DNA of 64,000 nt from Cryobacterium sp. BB307 (GCF_012274275.1 NZ_JAANZA010000001.1:992001-1056000), one strand, 5' to 3'. Positions 36,397 to 45,728 are shown, counted from the first letter of the stretch. A program made the numbers and translations. Notes: generated by a model not told the origin, from the sequence alone.

Positions 36397-37874
36397 ACCC
36401 GCTCGGACTCCAGGATCGGTGCCTCCTCCTGGCGGCGGACGGCGCCGCGACCGAAGAGGACGACGACCAGGTAGCCGATGACCAGCGCGACGAGCACGCC
36501 GAGGTTGGCGCCGCCCCAGACGCCCTCGCGTCCGCCGAGGCCGAACACATCGAGCAGGTAGCCCTGCCACTGCACCCACTCAGGACCGAAAGCGTTGTAG
36601 ACCAGTCCCCAGCCGAGGAAGGTCGCCACAATCAGCGTTCCGATCGACAGCCAATTGACCGAACCGTAGCGGCCACGACGGTCGAACAGGTCACGGTCCG
36701 AGTACGGCGCCTTGCGCAGGGTTAGGTCCCCGAGGAAGATGCCGCACCAGGCCGCGATCGGGACACCGAGGGTGATCAGGAACGCCTGGAACGGCCCGAT
36801 GAAGTCGGTCGCGATGAAGACGATGTAGATCGTGCCGATGATCATCAGCACACCGTCGATCGCCGCAGCGACCCAGCGCGGCACCCGCAGGCCGGTGCTG
36901 AGCAGCGCCAGACCGGACGAGTAGATGTCCAGGATGGCGCCGCCGATCAGGCCGAGCACCGCAACGATCGCGAACGGGATCAGGAACCAGACCGGCAGGA
37001 TTGTCGAGAGCGCACCGATCGGGTCGGCGCCGATGGCGCCGCGCAGGTCCTCCGAGGAACCGGCGAGCAGCAGACCGAAGATGACCAGGATGATCGGCGC
37101 CAGCGCCGCGCCACCAGTGGTCCAGCCGACGACGCCGGGGGAGGACGAGCTGCGCGGCAGGTAGCGCGAGTAGTCCGCGGCCGCCTGCACCCAGCCGAGG
37201 CCGAACCCGGTCATCATGAAGACCAGACCGCCGATGACCTGCGGCAGGCTGCCATCCGGAATCCCGAGCACGGACTGGAAGTCGATCTGTGGCAGCACGA
37301 GCACGATGTAGACCACGGTCAGGACAGCGGTCACGATCGTGATGACCAGCTGCATGCGCATGATCATGTCGAAGCCGTATATACCGCCGGCGAGAATCAG
37401 CCCGACCACAATGATGAGCGCGATCACATCGATGACCGGGCTGCGCTCCACCCCGAGCGCGGAGATCACCGTCGAGGTGGCGAGCACCGCGAGAGACGCG
37501 AGCACGGTCTCCCAGCCGACGGTGATGATCCACGCGATGGCGGATGGCAGTCGGTTGCCGTCGATGCCGAATGGCGCGCGGCTGAGGGTCAGCGTCGGCG
37601 CCGACCCGCGCTTGCCGGCGAGCGAGACGAAGCCGCACAGCAGGAAGGAGACGACGATGCCGATGATCGCCACGATCGTCGCCTGCCAGAACGAGATCCC
37701 GAAGTCCAGCAGGAACGCGCCGTAGCTGATGCCGAAGATGGAGACGTTGGCGGCGAACCAGGGCCAGAACAGGTTTGCTGGTCGGCCCTTGCGTTCGCTT
37801 TCGTCGATGGGGTTGAGGCCGTTGGTCTCAATCTCGAGGGCTTTGCTCTTGGGTGAATCGGTGGACGTGCTCAC
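36393..37874 (-). CDS. NCS1-family nucleobase/nucleoside:cation symporter
   Basis: 493 aa, twelve membrane helices. N-terminal NPIDESERKGRPANLFWPWFAANVS and the later ARAPFGIDGNRLPS-like segment (SRAPFGIDGNRLPS), plus TGFGLGWVQAAADYSRYLPR in the centre, are typical of NCS1 transporters (cytosine, purine, allantoin, hydantoin, thiamine or nicotinamide riboside carriers). First gene of the four-gene operon. GTG at 37874 has a strong AAGGAGG ribosome site 8-14 bases upstream. Divergent from birA; 112 bases lie between, holding both promoters. I see no adjacent regulator gene. Confidence 0.92.
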   Translation of the reverse strand: MSTSTDSPKSKALEIETNGLNPIDESERKGRPANLFWPWFAANVSIFGISYGAFLLDFGISFWQATIVAIIGIVVSFLLCGFVSLAGKRGSAPTLTLSRAPFGIDGNRLPSAIAWIITVGWETVLASLAVLATSTVISALGVERSPVIDVIALIIVVGLILAGGIYGFDMIMRMQLVITIVTAVLTVVYIVLVLPQIDFQSVLGIPDGSLPQVIGGLVFMMTGFGLGWVQAAADYSRYLPRSSSSPGVVGWTTGGAALAPIILVIFGLLLAGSSEDLRGAIGADPIGALSTILPVWFLIPFAIVAVLGLIGGAILDIYSSGLALLSTGLRVPRWVAAAIDGVLMIIGTIYIVFIATDFIGPFQAFLITLGVPIAAWCGIFLGDLTLRKAPYSDRDLFDRRGRYGSVNWLSIGTLIVATFLGWGLVYNAFGPEWVQWQGYLLDVFGLGGREGVWGGANLGVLVALVIGYLVVVLFGRGAVRRQEEAPILESERV

Positions 37875-37986
37875 TGTGGTTGCCTCCTTGAGGCGGTCAG
37901 GTGTGGGCGTGCCTTATGGCGGCCGATGGCTCACAGGGTACCGCGCAGGTTAACGCCAGTCCACGTGCCGCGCGTAGCCTTGAGCG

Positions 37987-38769
37987 ATGGACTTCCCGCG
38001 CAGCCGGCCATTGGTACCCGAGCTGGAGTCGCTCGCGCAGGCGACCTCCACAAACGACATCCTCGCGAGCAGCGTCGCGGGCCGGCCGCACTTCTCCACG
38101 GTGGTCACGCTCGACCAGACCGCGGGCCACGGTCGGCTCGGACGCAGCTGGGTGACTCCCCCCGGTGAAGCGCTCGCGGTGTCAGTGCTGTTGCGCCCGT
38201 TCGACCGTCTGCCGACCGACAGCCTGGGCTGGATCACCCTGTGCGCCGGGCTCGCCATGACCCGCGCGGTGCAGTCGCTGCTGCCCGAGCGCCGCGTTGC
38301 GCTCAAGTGGCCGAACGACGTCCACATCGACGGACGCAAGGTCTGCGGCGTCCTCGCCCAGCTGCTGCCCGGTTCCACCATCGTCGTCGGCGCAGGCCTC
38401 AACCTCACGATCGACGAGGACAAGCTCCCCGTCCCCACCGCCACGTCGCTGCGCATCGGTGGTGCGACCGGCGAGGCGATCGAGCTCGCCGACCAGGCAC
38501 TCGCGGTATACCTGCGCGAACTGCAGCGCCTCTGGGATCGGCTGATCAACGCGCGGGGGGATGCCGACATCAGCGGCATCCGGAGGGAAGTCACCGAAGC
38601 CTGCAGCACCATCGGCCGCTCCGTGCGCGTCAACCTGCCCGACGGGAGCGACCTGCACGGCAAGGCAACCGCGCTGGACCGCTTCGGCCACCTCGAATTG
38701 AACGCGGATCCGGATGGCGCGTCGCAGACCGTCACCGCGGGCGACGTGACGCATCTGAGGTATGAATGA
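37987..38769 (+). CDS. birA: Biotin-[acetyl-CoA-carboxylase] ligase
   Basis: 260 aa, attaches biotin to the carrier domain of AccA3 through biotinyl-AMP. Motifs: ATSTNDILA, TLDQTAGHGRLGRSWVTPPG (the biotinyl-AMP loop, normally GRGRxGR, here GHGRLGR), VALKWPNDVHIDGRKVCGVL, VGAGLNLTI, and a small C-terminal SH3-like domain (about 205-260). The DNA-binding N-terminal domain of E. coli BirA is missing, so it is a catalytic-only class I ligase that should not repress. ATG at 37987. Followed after 3 bases by the PH-domain gene. Confidence 0.95.
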   Translation: MDFPRSRPLVPELESLAQATSTNDILASSVAGRPHFSTVVTLDQTAGHGRLGRSWVTPPGEALAVSVLLRPFDRLPTDSLGWITLCAGLAMTRAVQSLLPERRVALKWPNDVHIDGRKVCGVLAQLLPGSTIVVGAGLNLTIDEDKLPVPTATSLRIGGATGEAIELADQALAVYLRELQRLWDRLINARGDADISGIRREVTEACSTIGRSVRVNLPDGSDLHGKATALDRFGHLELNADPDGASQTVTAGDVTHLRYE

Positions 38770-38772
38770 ACC

Positions 38773-39306
38773 ATGTCATCCCCGGGTCAGGCGCAGGAGT
38801 CCGTTGTCGCCAGACTCCGGCCGCACGGGCGGGCGCTGTTCTGGCCGTCGCTGTTCCTGGTCGCGGCGGTCGGCGCGATGACCTACTTCTACGGGTCGTT
38901 CGCTGAGACCTGGCAGAACCTTGCCGTGCTGTTCGGAGGTCTGCTGTTCATCGTGCTCGCTTGGCTGTTGCCGCTGCTGAGCTGGCTCGGGCACCGTTAC
39001 ATCATCACCACCCGCCGGATCGTCATGCGCCGGGGGTTCTTCGTGCGCGTGCGGCAGGAGCTGCTGCACAGCCGCGGCTACGACGTGACGGTGCGGAAGA
39101 ACGCGATGCAGAGCATGTTCCGCAGTGGCGACGTGCGCATCAACACTGGGCTGGAGCAGCCGGTCGTGCTGCGCGACGTGCCGAATGCCGACCTGGTGCA
39201 GGGTGCGCTGCACGACCTGATGGAGGCGAGCATGAACCCGATCGCCGCCCGCAGGCAGGCCGAGGAAGCGCATCCGGATGAGACGACCGCGTGGGGCACT
39301 CGCTGA
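38773..39306 (+). CDS. Bacterial PH-domain membrane protein
   Basis: 177 aa. Two membrane helices (about 25-43 and 48-72), then a bacterial Pleckstrin-homology (bPH2/DUF304) domain: GHRYIITTRRIVMRRGFFVRVRQELLHSRGYDVTV and FRSGDVRINTGLE. The C-terminal tail is charged. Domain role in bacteria is mostly unknown. The same gene sits beside birA in mycobacteria as I recall. It starts 3 bases after the birA stop, so the two are cotranscribed. A dispersed palindrome follows it. Confidence 0.88.
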   Translation: MSSPGQAQESVVARLRPHGRALFWPSLFLVAAVGAMTYFYGSFAETWQNLAVLFGGLLFIVLAWLLPLLSWLGHRYIITTRRIVMRRGFFVRVRQELLHSRGYDVTVRKNAMQSMFRSGDVRINTGLEQPVVLRDVPNADLVQGALHDLMEASMNPIAARRQAEEAHPDETTAWGTR

Positions 39307-39318
39307 CCCACCTTCATC

Positions 39319-39374
39319 GAGTCGGGAGTAGATGCCCAATTGGACCTTGCCAAAAGGGCAACTACTCCCGACTC
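39319..39374. repeat. Dispersed palindrome, copy 2
   Basis: 19-base arms (39319-39337 and 39356-39374, one mismatch) with an 18-base loop beginning AATTG and ending AA. Same element as at 16081-16138. It again sits between two convergent genes. Confidence 0.85.
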
Positions 39375-39380
39375 AACGGA

Positions 39381-40067
39381 TCAGTCGCTGAACCGGTCAG
39401 GGAACTGCTCGATGATGCCGTTCGCGAGGGCATCCGCCATCGCCAGGATGTGGTGATGGATGCGGTTGTACTCGGCGATGTCGGCATCCCAGTCGCCGGT
39501 CAGGCGCGCGGTGGCCTCGGCAAGCGTCTGGTCGAGATGCCCGCGCATCATCTTCTTCATCACGCCGAACTTCCAGGCCGGGTTCGCGTCGGCCAGGAAC
39601 CGCGAGATGTCGTCGCCGTTCTTGTACCAACGGTCACTCTGCACCTGCACCGCGGCTGAGTCGCCGGCCTTCGCGGCGGCCACGAGATCGGCGGCGCCGA
39701 GGATGTGCTCGCGCAGCAGCTCGGTCAGCGCGGCACCCGCCTCGTCACCGTAGAACACCGCCATGGCGTCACCGATGTCGGCCTGGTTCTGCAGGAGGCG
39801 ACCGGCAGTGGCCTCCAGATCGGGCAGCTCGGCGATCGCGCTGACGATGTAGAGCCTCGTCCAGGTGATGTGGTCCTCCCAGAGCTTGCGCATGTCCTGG
39901 TTGAAGGCGACCGGGTCGATGCCGTCGGCGGTGGCGGCCGGCGGCGCGTGGTGATCGCTTCCGTGAGCGATCGGTGCGGATGTCTCGGCCGGGCTGCAGG
40001 CAGCGACGCCGAGTGCCATGCCGAGCGCGAGCGCGATGCCCGCGAATCGGCGTGTTGTGCGGTTCAT
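39381..40067 (-). CDS. Putative four-helix-bundle lipoprotein, His-rich
   Basis: 228 aa secreted lipoprotein. A signal peptide with lipobox GVAACSPA (Cys near residue 24) is followed by a His-rich linker (AHGSDHHAPP). The rest is predicted all-helical with conserved-looking polar residues inside helices: MRKLWEDHITWTRLYIVSAIAELPD, LTELLREHILGAADLV, MMRGHLDQTLAEA and DWDADIAEYNRIHHHILAMADAL. The His, Glu and Asp residues at helix repeats suggest metal or haem binding, but I do not know the family name. ATG at 40067. Its promoter region is shared with ugd. Confidence 0.7.
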   Translation of the reverse strand: MNRTTRRFAGIALALGMALGVAACSPAETSAPIAHGSDHHAPPAATADGIDPVAFNQDMRKLWEDHITWTRLYIVSAIAELPDLEATAGRLLQNQADIGDAMAVFYGDEAGAALTELLREHILGAADLVAAAKAGDSAAVQVQSDRWYKNGDDISRFLADANPAWKFGVMKKMMRGHLDQTLAEATARLTGDWDADIAEYNRIHHHILAMADALANGIIEQFPDRFSD

Positions 40068-40144
40068 GGTGTCTCCTCATTGAGCGGCCCGCGAGTGGTA
40101 GAGGCGCGGGCGGGATAAGAAGGTGACTCGCTACCCCGTTGCAA

Positions 40145-40166
40145 ATAGACAACATCCGTTGACTAT
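40145..40166. promoter_or_regulatory. Operator-like inverted repeat between lipoprotein gene and ugd
   Basis: ATAGACAAC (40145-40153) and GTTGACTAT (40158-40166) form an 8-of-9 inverted repeat with a 4-base spacer in the AT-richest part of the divergent region. TATAGA at 40164-40169 may be the -10 of ugd. The regulator is unknown. Confidence 0.4.
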
Positions 40167-40244
40167 AGAACTATTCCCGCGGCGCACCAACGGTTAACGT
40201 GCGCGCCACCGCCCGGTAAGCGCCGGACCGTACCGTGGGCCTCG

Positions 40245-41648
40245 ATGAGGATCTCAGTCATCGGATGCGGCTATCTCGGCGCAGTGCACGCGACGTGCAT
40301 GGCGCAACTCGGTCACGACGTCGTCGGTATCGACGTCGACGCGGCGAAGGTGGCGGCGCTCGCCGCGGCACGCCCGCCGTTCTTCGAACCCGGGCTTGCT
40401 GAACTGCTCGAGTCGACGCTCGCGACCGGGCGCCTGCGCTTCAGCACCGACATCGCCGATGCGGCGGATGCCGAGGTGCACTTCATCGCGGTCGGCACAC
40501 CCCAGCTGGCTGGCAGCGACGCCGCCGACCTCAGCTACGTGCGGGCGGCCATCTACTCCCTCGTGCCGGTGCTCGCGCCCGGTGCGCTGGTGGTCGGCAA
40601 GTCGACGGTGCCGGTCGGCACTGCGGCGATGCTCAGCCACGTGATCCAGCCGACGGGCGCCCGCCTCGCCTGGAACCCCGAGTTCCTGCGCGAAGGCTTC
40701 GCGATCAGCGACACCGTGTCTCCCGATCGCATCGTCTACGGCGTCGCCCCCGGCGACGCGCTCGCCGAGGCGCAGCTCGACGAGGTGTACGCTGGGGCGC
40801 TCGCCGCGGGCACGCCGAAGGTCGTCACCGACTACGCAACCGCCGAGCTCGTGAAGGTCTCGGCGAACGCGTTCCTCGCCACCAAGATCTCCTTCATCAA
40901 CGCGATGGCTGAAATTGCCGAGGCCACCGGCGCGGACGTGACCCAGCTGGCGGATGCGATCGGCCACGACGCGCGCATCGGTCGCCGCTTCCTGAACGCC
41001 GGGCTCGGCTTCGGCGGAGGCTGCCTGCCCAAGGACATCCGCGCGTTCATGGCCCGCGCCGAGGAGCTCGAGGTCGACCAGGCGCTCACCTTCCTGCGCA
41101 GTGTCGACGCGATCAACCTGCGCCGCCGCGACCGGATGGTCGACCTGGCCCGCGAGGCGGTGGGCGGCAGCCTGGCCGGCAAGCGCGCCGCGGTGCTCGG
41201 CCTGGCGTTCAAGCCCAACTCCGACGACGTGCGCGACTCACCGGCGCTGGATGTCGCCGCACGACTGGTGGCAGCGGGCGCCTCGGTCCGCGCCACCGAC
41301 CCGAAGGCGATCGAGACCGCTCGCCTCCGGCATCCGGAACTCCACTACGTCGAGGACTGGACGGATGCGGTCCGCGGCGCCGACGTGGTGCTCGTGCTCA
41401 CCGAGTGGGATGACTATCGGCGGCTGGATCCGGATGCGGTCGGCTCAGTCGTGACTCGCCGCGCGATCGTCGACGGGCGCAACTGCCTGGATCCGGTGCA
41501 GTGGCGTGAAGCCGGCTGGCACTACCGGGCGCTCGGCAGGCCGCCCGCGGTCGGGGCTGAACACCCACGTGCGGTACAGCCAGAAGCGGAACGCGGCGCC
41601 GAGCGCGAGGCCGATCACGTTCGAGGAGATGTTGTCCGCCAGCAGTGA
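40245..41648 (+). CDS. ugd: UDP-glucose/GDP-mannose 6-dehydrogenase family protein (probable Ugd)
   Basis: 467 aa NAD-dependent enzyme that makes UDP-glucuronate for surface polymers. NAD site ISVIGCGYLGAVHAT at the N-terminus. Catalytic motif GLGFGGGCLPKDIRAF with the active Cys (about residue 260). Then VLGLAFKPNSDDVRDSPA in the C-terminal domain. The usual end of the family, around WHYRALGRP, is followed here by about 36 low-complexity residues that are antisense to gtrA. The extension may be real or result from a lost stop. ATG at 40245, divergent from the lipoprotein gene. Confidence 0.88.
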   Translation: MRISVIGCGYLGAVHATCMAQLGHDVVGIDVDAAKVAALAAARPPFFEPGLAELLESTLATGRLRFSTDIADAADAEVHFIAVGTPQLAGSDAADLSYVRAAIYSLVPVLAPGALVVGKSTVPVGTAAMLSHVIQPTGARLAWNPEFLREGFAISDTVSPDRIVYGVAPGDALAEAQLDEVYAGALAAGTPKVVTDYATAELVKVSANAFLATKISFINAMAEIAEATGADVTQLADAIGHDARIGRRFLNAGLGFGGGCLPKDIRAFMARAEELEVDQALTFLRSVDAINLRRRDRMVDLAREAVGGSLAGKRAAVLGLAFKPNSDDVRDSPALDVAARLVAAGASVRATDPKAIETARLRHPELHYVEDWTDAVRGADVVLVLTEWDDYRRLDPDAVGSVVTRRAIVDGRNCLDPVQWREAGWHYRALGRPPAVGAEHPRAVQPEAERGAEREADHVRGDVVRQQ

Positions 41649-41969
41649 AGTGAAGCCAAGCAGGTAGTGCGACACCCACAAGCAGGCGAGGCCGATGGCC
41701 ATCCCGCCGACGCTGACCAGCGCGAACTCGATGCCCTCGCGCAAGGTGTTTTCGCGGCGGGTGGCGCCGAAGGTCCAGTACCGGTTGCCGAGCCAGTTCG
41801 CCACGATCGCGACCGAGGTGGAGATCACCTTCGCGATCACCGGGCCCTCGTACAGAACATCGGGGGACAGCACGGTGATGCGCAGCACGTTGAAGATCGT
41901 CACGTCGAGCATGAAGCCGAAGCCGCCGACGACGCCGAAGCGCATCAGTTGCGTCAGCAAGGCTTTCAT
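41445..41969 (-). CDS. GtrA family membrane protein
   Basis: 174 aa with four membrane helices (about 8-30, 40-60, 75-100, 107-130). RFGVVGGFGFMLDVTIFNVL and FGATRRENTLREGIEF are typical of GtrA, which is thought to move polyprenol-linked sugars across the membrane. The helices end at FRFWLYRTWVF, and the last 35 or so residues are a polar tail antisense to the ugd extension. The gene product fits with the rhamnose-polymer locus. ATG at 41969; divergent from purK with 98 bases between. Confidence 0.88.
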   Translation of the reverse strand: MKALLTQLMRFGVVGGFGFMLDVTIFNVLRITVLSPDVLYEGPVIAKVISTSVAIVANWLGNRYWTFGATRRENTLREGIEFALVSVGGMAIGLACLWVSHYLLGFTSLLADNISSNVIGLALGAAFRFWLYRTWVFSPDRGRPAERPVVPAGFTPLHRIQAVAPVDDRAASHD

Positions 41970-42067
41970 CGGGCTCCCGGGGTGACGCCCGAGGCAATGG
42001 GCGACAATGGACGTGTGCGGTTGGCAGTCTAACCGCGGCAGCTTTCGAATCCCTTGGAAGGATCAGC

Positions 42068-43198
42068 ATGCGGGTTGGCGTGATCGGTGGCGGGCAGCTG
42101 GCGCGAATGATGATCCCGGCGGCGGTGAACCTCGGTGTTGAGCTGCGCGTGTTCGCCGAGGACGAGGGGATGGCTGCGGATCTGGCCGCGGCGGTCGTCG
42201 GCGACTACCGGGATCCGGATGAGGTGCTCCAGTTCGCCGAGGGCGTGGACGTGATCACCTTCGACCACGAGCACGTGCCGCAGCTGGTGCTGCGCAAACT
42301 GGTGGAAGCGGGCGTCGCGGTGCGCCCGGGACCGGATGCCCTGCTGTACGCGCAGGACAAGCTGCTGATGCGGCAGAAGCTCGCCGACCTGGGCCTGCCG
42401 GTGCCGGTGTGGGCGCGAGTGGAGAACTCGTTCGAGCTGGGGGAGTTCCTGGCCGAGAACGGCGGCACCGCGGTGGTGAAAGCCGCGCGCGGCGGGTATG
42501 ACGGCAAGGGCGTGCGCGTGGTTCGGGCCGCGCACGAGGCGGATGACTGGTTCGCGACCCTCGCCGAGGACGCCAACGGCGGAGCGCTGCTGGTCGAGGA
42601 GCTGGTGGATTTCCAGCGCGAGCTTGCCCAGTCGGTTGCCCGGCGCCCGTCGGGGCAGATCCTGGCCTGGCCGGTGGTGGAGAGCGTGCAGCGCGACGGC
42701 GTGTGCGCCGAGGTGATCGCGCCGGCTCCCGGCGCGCTCGGGAAGGTCGCGGATGTCTCGTCGGACATCGCTTACACGATCGCCGAGAAACTGGGCGTGA
42801 CAGGTGTGCTCGCCGTGGAGCTGTTCGAGACGACGGATGAGCGGGTGCTGGTGAACGAGCTGGCGATGCGTCCCCACAACTCGGGGCACTGGGGCATCGA
42901 GGGATCGACGACCAGCCAGTTCGAGCAGCACCTGCGGGCGGTGCTCGACCTCCCTCTTGGAGCGACCGGGGTGCGGGAGCCGTGGTCGGTGATGATCAAC
43001 GTGTTCGGCGGTGCGAGCGGGGTGCCCATGATCGAGCGGTACCCGCTCACGCTGGCCGAGCATCCGACCGTGAAGGTGCACAACTACGGCAAGGAGCCGC
43101 GGCCCGGACGCAAGCTCGGGCACGTGACGGCGACCGGTGCTGACCTCGATGAGGTTGCGTACGAGGCTCGGGCGATGGCGTCGAAGTTCGAGGTGTAG
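42068..43198 (+). CDS. purK: 5-(carboxyamino)imidazole ribonucleotide synthase
   Basis: 376 aa ATP-grasp enzyme; with ATP and bicarbonate it converts AIR to N5-CAIR in purine synthesis. Motifs: [20 protein letters not shown] at the N-terminus, TFDHEHVP, the ATP loop [16 protein letters not shown] (about residue 140), [12 protein letters not shown], and [12 protein letters not shown] in the active site. The ATG at 42068 has GGAAGGA in front. It leads a three-gene operon with purE and the LCP gene. PurE starts 49 bases after its stop. Confidence 0.95.
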   Translation: MRVGVIGGGQLARMMIPAAVNLGVELRVFAEDEGMAADLAAAVVGDYRDPDEVLQFAEGVDVITFDHEHVPQLVLRKLVEAGVAVRPGPDALLYAQDKLLMRQKLADLGLPVPVWARVENSFELGEFLAENGGTAVVKAARGGYDGKGVRVVRAAHEADDWFATLAEDANGGALLVEELVDFQRELAQSVARRPSGQILAWPVVESVQRDGVCAEVIAPAPGALGKVADVSSDIAYTIAEKLGVTGVLAVELFETTDERVLVNELAMRPHNSGHWGIEGSTTSQFEQHLRAVLDLPLGATGVREPWSVMINVFGGASGVPMIERYPLTLAEHPTVKVHNYGKEPRPGRKLGHVTATGADLDEVAYEARAMASKFEV

Positions 43199-43247
43199 GC
43201 GCGCCGTTCTCGGCCTCCGCAAGGTGGGCGCAAGTACGATTGACCCC

Positions 43248-43742
43248 ATGCCTGAACCGCTCGTCGCTGTGGTCATGGGGTCGGACTCGGATTGGTCGGT
43301 GATGAGCGCCGCCGCCGAGGTGCTCGACGAGTTCGGCGTGCCCTACGAGGTGGAGGTCGTCTCGGCGCACCGTACCCCGGAGAAGATGATCCGGTTCGGC
43401 ACGGATGCTGCAGCCCGCGGCATCCGGAGCATCATCGCCGGCGCCGGAGGTGCGGCCCACCTGCCCGGCATGCTCGCCTCGGTGACGACACTGCCGGTGA
43501 TCGGCGTGCCGGTGCCGCTCGCGAAGCTGGACGGCCTCGATTCGCTGCTGTCGATCGTGCAGATGCCGGCTGGCATCCCGGTCGCGACCGTGTCCATCGG
43601 CGGGGCGCGCAACGCGGGCATCCTCGCGGTCCGGATGCTTGCATCCGGCGACCCGGAACTCACCGCCCAGCTCGCCGACTTTGCGAAGGACCTTGAGCAG
43701 CAGGTGGCGCAGAAGAACGCCGCGCTCAAGTCGACACTGTGA
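43248..43742 (+). CDS. purE: N5-CAIR mutase
   Basis: 164 aa, catalyses N5-CAIR to CAIR, the step after PurK. Class I PurE motifs: [15 protein letters not shown] at the N-terminus, [11 protein letters not shown] with the key His, [28 protein letters not shown], and [14 protein letters not shown]. The length is normal for the family. ATG at 43248. The stop overlaps the start of the LCP gene by four bases (GTGA), so the three genes are one operon. Confidence 0.96.
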   Translation: MPEPLVAVVMGSDSDWSVMSAAAEVLDEFGVPYEVEVVSAHRTPEKMIRFGTDAAARGIRSIIAGAGGAAHLPGMLASVTTLPVIGVPVPLAKLDGLDSLLSIVQMPAGIPVATVSIGGARNAGILAVRMLASGDPELTAQLADFAKDLEQQVAQKNAALKSTL

Positions 43743-45082
43743 GCGCGATCAGCCCGATCCGGTATCCGGACCAGACCTCCAGACCGATCATGACGAAGCG
43801 GGCCTGGTGGCTCGTGGCGCTCAACCTGCTCATCCCGGGCTCGGCGCAACTGCTCGCGGGCAACCGCCGACTCGGCAAGTTCGGTGTGAGCATGACGTTC
43901 CTGCTCTGGTTCCTCGCCATCGCCGCGCTGATCACCTACTGGGTGGCGCCGCGCATCATCTTCTCGCTGATCTCGAACCCGATCGCGCTCACCGTCGCGC
44001 AGGTGCTGCTGGCCGGGTACGCGGTGCTCTGGGTGGTCCTGACGCTGGACACCCTCCGGCTGGTGCAGTTCATCCGCACCAAGCCGAACGCGCGCCTGTT
44101 CGTCGCGCTGTTCGCGATCATCGGCCTCGTTGCCACCGCGGGCGTCGCCGGGTACGGCGCCACGGTGGCCGGCTCGGCGCGCTCGGCGATCACCTCGATC
44201 TTCGACGACGGCGCGTACGTCGAGCCCTCGAACGGCCGCTACAACATCATGCTGCTCGGCGGTGACGCCGGCCCCGACCGGGAGGGCCTCCGCCCGGACA
44301 GCATCTCGCTCGCCAGCGTCGATGCCGAGACCGGCGCGACGGTCATGGTGGGCATTCCGCGCAACATGGAGTTCATCCGGTTCAGCGACGATTCGCCGCT
44401 GTGGGGACCGTTCCCGGATGGTTACAACTGCGGCGACGAGTGTCTCATCAGCTACCTATACACGTACGGCGAGGAGCATCCGGAGCTGTATCCGGATGCC
44501 GCCGCGAACGGCAGCTCGCCCGGCATCGAGGCAATGCGCGACGCGGTCGGCGGGGTGCTTAACCTGGATGTGCAGTTCTACGCGCTCATAGATATGGAGG
44601 GCTTCTCGCAGCTGATCGATTCGCTCGGCGGTGTGACCATCAACGTGCCGGCGCGCACGCCGATCGGCCCGATCACCGCGCCGGAGCCGTTCGGCTACAT
44701 CGAGGCGGGGGAGCAGGCGATGGATGGCGCGACCGCGCTCTGGTACGCGCGCTCCCGGTTCGACAGCAACGACTTCGAGCGGATGGCGCGCCAGCGGCAG
44801 GTGCAGGAAGCGATGCTCCGGCAGTTCACGCCCGCGAACGTGCTCGCGCGGTTCGAGGATGTCGCCGCCGCGGGCACGCAGGTGGTTAGGTCGGATATCC
44901 CGTCGGTGATGCTGGGGCTGTTCGTTGATCTGGCGTCGAAGTCGCGCGAGTTGCCGCTGGTCGACCTTGAGCTGGTGCCGCCGGAGTTCAACCCGGCCGC
45001 GCCGGACTATGCCGCGATCGAGGCGGCGCTGGCGGATGCGTTCGTGCAGTCCTCGAACCCGCCGTCGCCCCCGCCGCAGTAG
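43739..45082 (+). CDS. LytR-CpsA-Psr (LCP) family cell-wall ligase
   Basis: 447 aa membrane-anchored phosphotransferase that attaches lipid-linked polymers to peptidoglycan. Three to four N-terminal membrane helices (about 20-145), then an extracytoplasmic LCP domain: [73 protein letters not shown], and [21 protein letters not shown]. The Arg and Asp residues in those motifs bind the pyrophosphate. GTG at 43739 overlaps purE. Given the rhamnose genes next door, it probably anchors rhamnose-containing wall polymers. Confidence 0.93.
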   Translation: MSAISPIRYPDQTSRPIMTKRAWWLVALNLLIPGSAQLLAGNRRLGKFGVSMTFLLWFLAIAALITYWVAPRIIFSLISNPIALTVAQVLLAGYAVLWVVLTLDTLRLVQFIRTKPNARLFVALFAIIGLVATAGVAGYGATVAGSARSAITSIFDDGAYVEPSNGRYNIMLLGGDAGPDREGLRPDSISLASVDAETGATVMVGIPRNMEFIRFSDDSPLWGPFPDGYNCGDECLISYLYTYGEEHPELYPDAAANGSSPGIEAMRDAVGGVLNLDVQFYALIDMEGFSQLIDSLGGVTINVPARTPIGPITAPEPFGYIEAGEQAMDGATALWYARSRFDSNDFERMARQRQVQEAMLRQFTPANVLARFEDVAAAGTQVVRSDIPSVMLGLFVDLASKSRELPLVDLELVPPEFNPAAPDYAAIEAALADAFVQSSNPPSPPPQ

Positions 45083-45117
45083 CCACTCTCGTTGTCGCCG
45101 GCCCGACTGCGAACCCT

Positions 45118-45176
45118 CGAGTTGCCCACTTCGGCCCCCAATTCGGCCTGGAAGTGGGGCGGAAGTGGGCAACTCG
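45118..45176. repeat. Intergenic palindrome, 15-base perfect arms
   Basis: CGAGTTGCCCACTTC (45118-45132) pairs with GAAGTGGGCAACTCG (45162-45176) around a 29-base loop that contains CCCCAATTC. It sits between the convergent LCP and phosphoesterase genes. It may help transcription termination. Confidence 0.75.
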
Positions 45177-45220
45177 GCGGTCGCGACAGGTTCGACCGCC
45201 GGGTGCTCGACGACCGAGAA

Positions 45221-45721
45221 CTAACCGACCGGCACGAACCGCACTTCGCGCAGCTCGCCGGCATGCGCCATCGCGGTCACGTACGTTCCGACCGGCTGCC
45301 TGCGCCGATCGGTTGGCGAGCCGGGGTTCAGCAGCCGGAGCCCGCCCGGCGTGACGCTGTCCCACGGAATGTGGCTGTGCCCGAAGACCAGCACGTCGAC
45401 CTCCGGGTACAGCGCGGCGCAGCGCGCCTCTCGCCCGGGAGCCGGTCCGGTTTCGTGCACCATTGCGAACCGGGTGCCCTCCAGCTCGACCCGCGCGACC
45501 TCCGGCAGCCGCGCCCGCAACTCTTCGCCGTCGTTGTTGCCGAACACTCCGACGACTCGCGCGGCGCGGCGCTCCAGCTCGTCGAGCAGATCGACACTCA
45601 CCCAGTCGCCCGCGTGGAACACGATGTCGGCGGCCTCAATCGCCTCCCACAGTGCTGCCGGCAGGTCCCGAGCCCGCCCGGGCAGATGAGTGTCGGAGAC
45701 GATGACGAGCCGGCTGGACAT
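45221..45721 (-). CDS. YfcE/MJ0936-type metallophosphoesterase
   Basis: 166 aa cytoplasmic phosphodiesterase/phosphatase. The dimetal motifs are in order: IVSDTHLPGR, VFHAGDWV, VFGNNDGEELR, and VFGHSHIPWD followed by LLNPGSPTDRR. This small class acts on cyclic phosphodiesters or phosphomonoesters, the natural substrate is unknown. ATG at 45721. Next gene on the same strand (glycosyltransferase) ends 7 bases upstream of its start, so they may be co-transcribed. Confidence 0.88.
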   Translation of the reverse strand: MSSRLVIVSDTHLPGRARDLPAALWEAIEAADIVFHAGDWVSVDLLDELERRAARVVGVFGNNDGEELRARLPEVARVELEGTRFAMVHETGPAPGREARCAALYPEVDVLVFGHSHIPWDSVTPGGLRLLNPGSPTDRRRQPVGTYVTAMAHAGELREVRFVPVG

Positions 45722-45728
45722 GAGGGCG

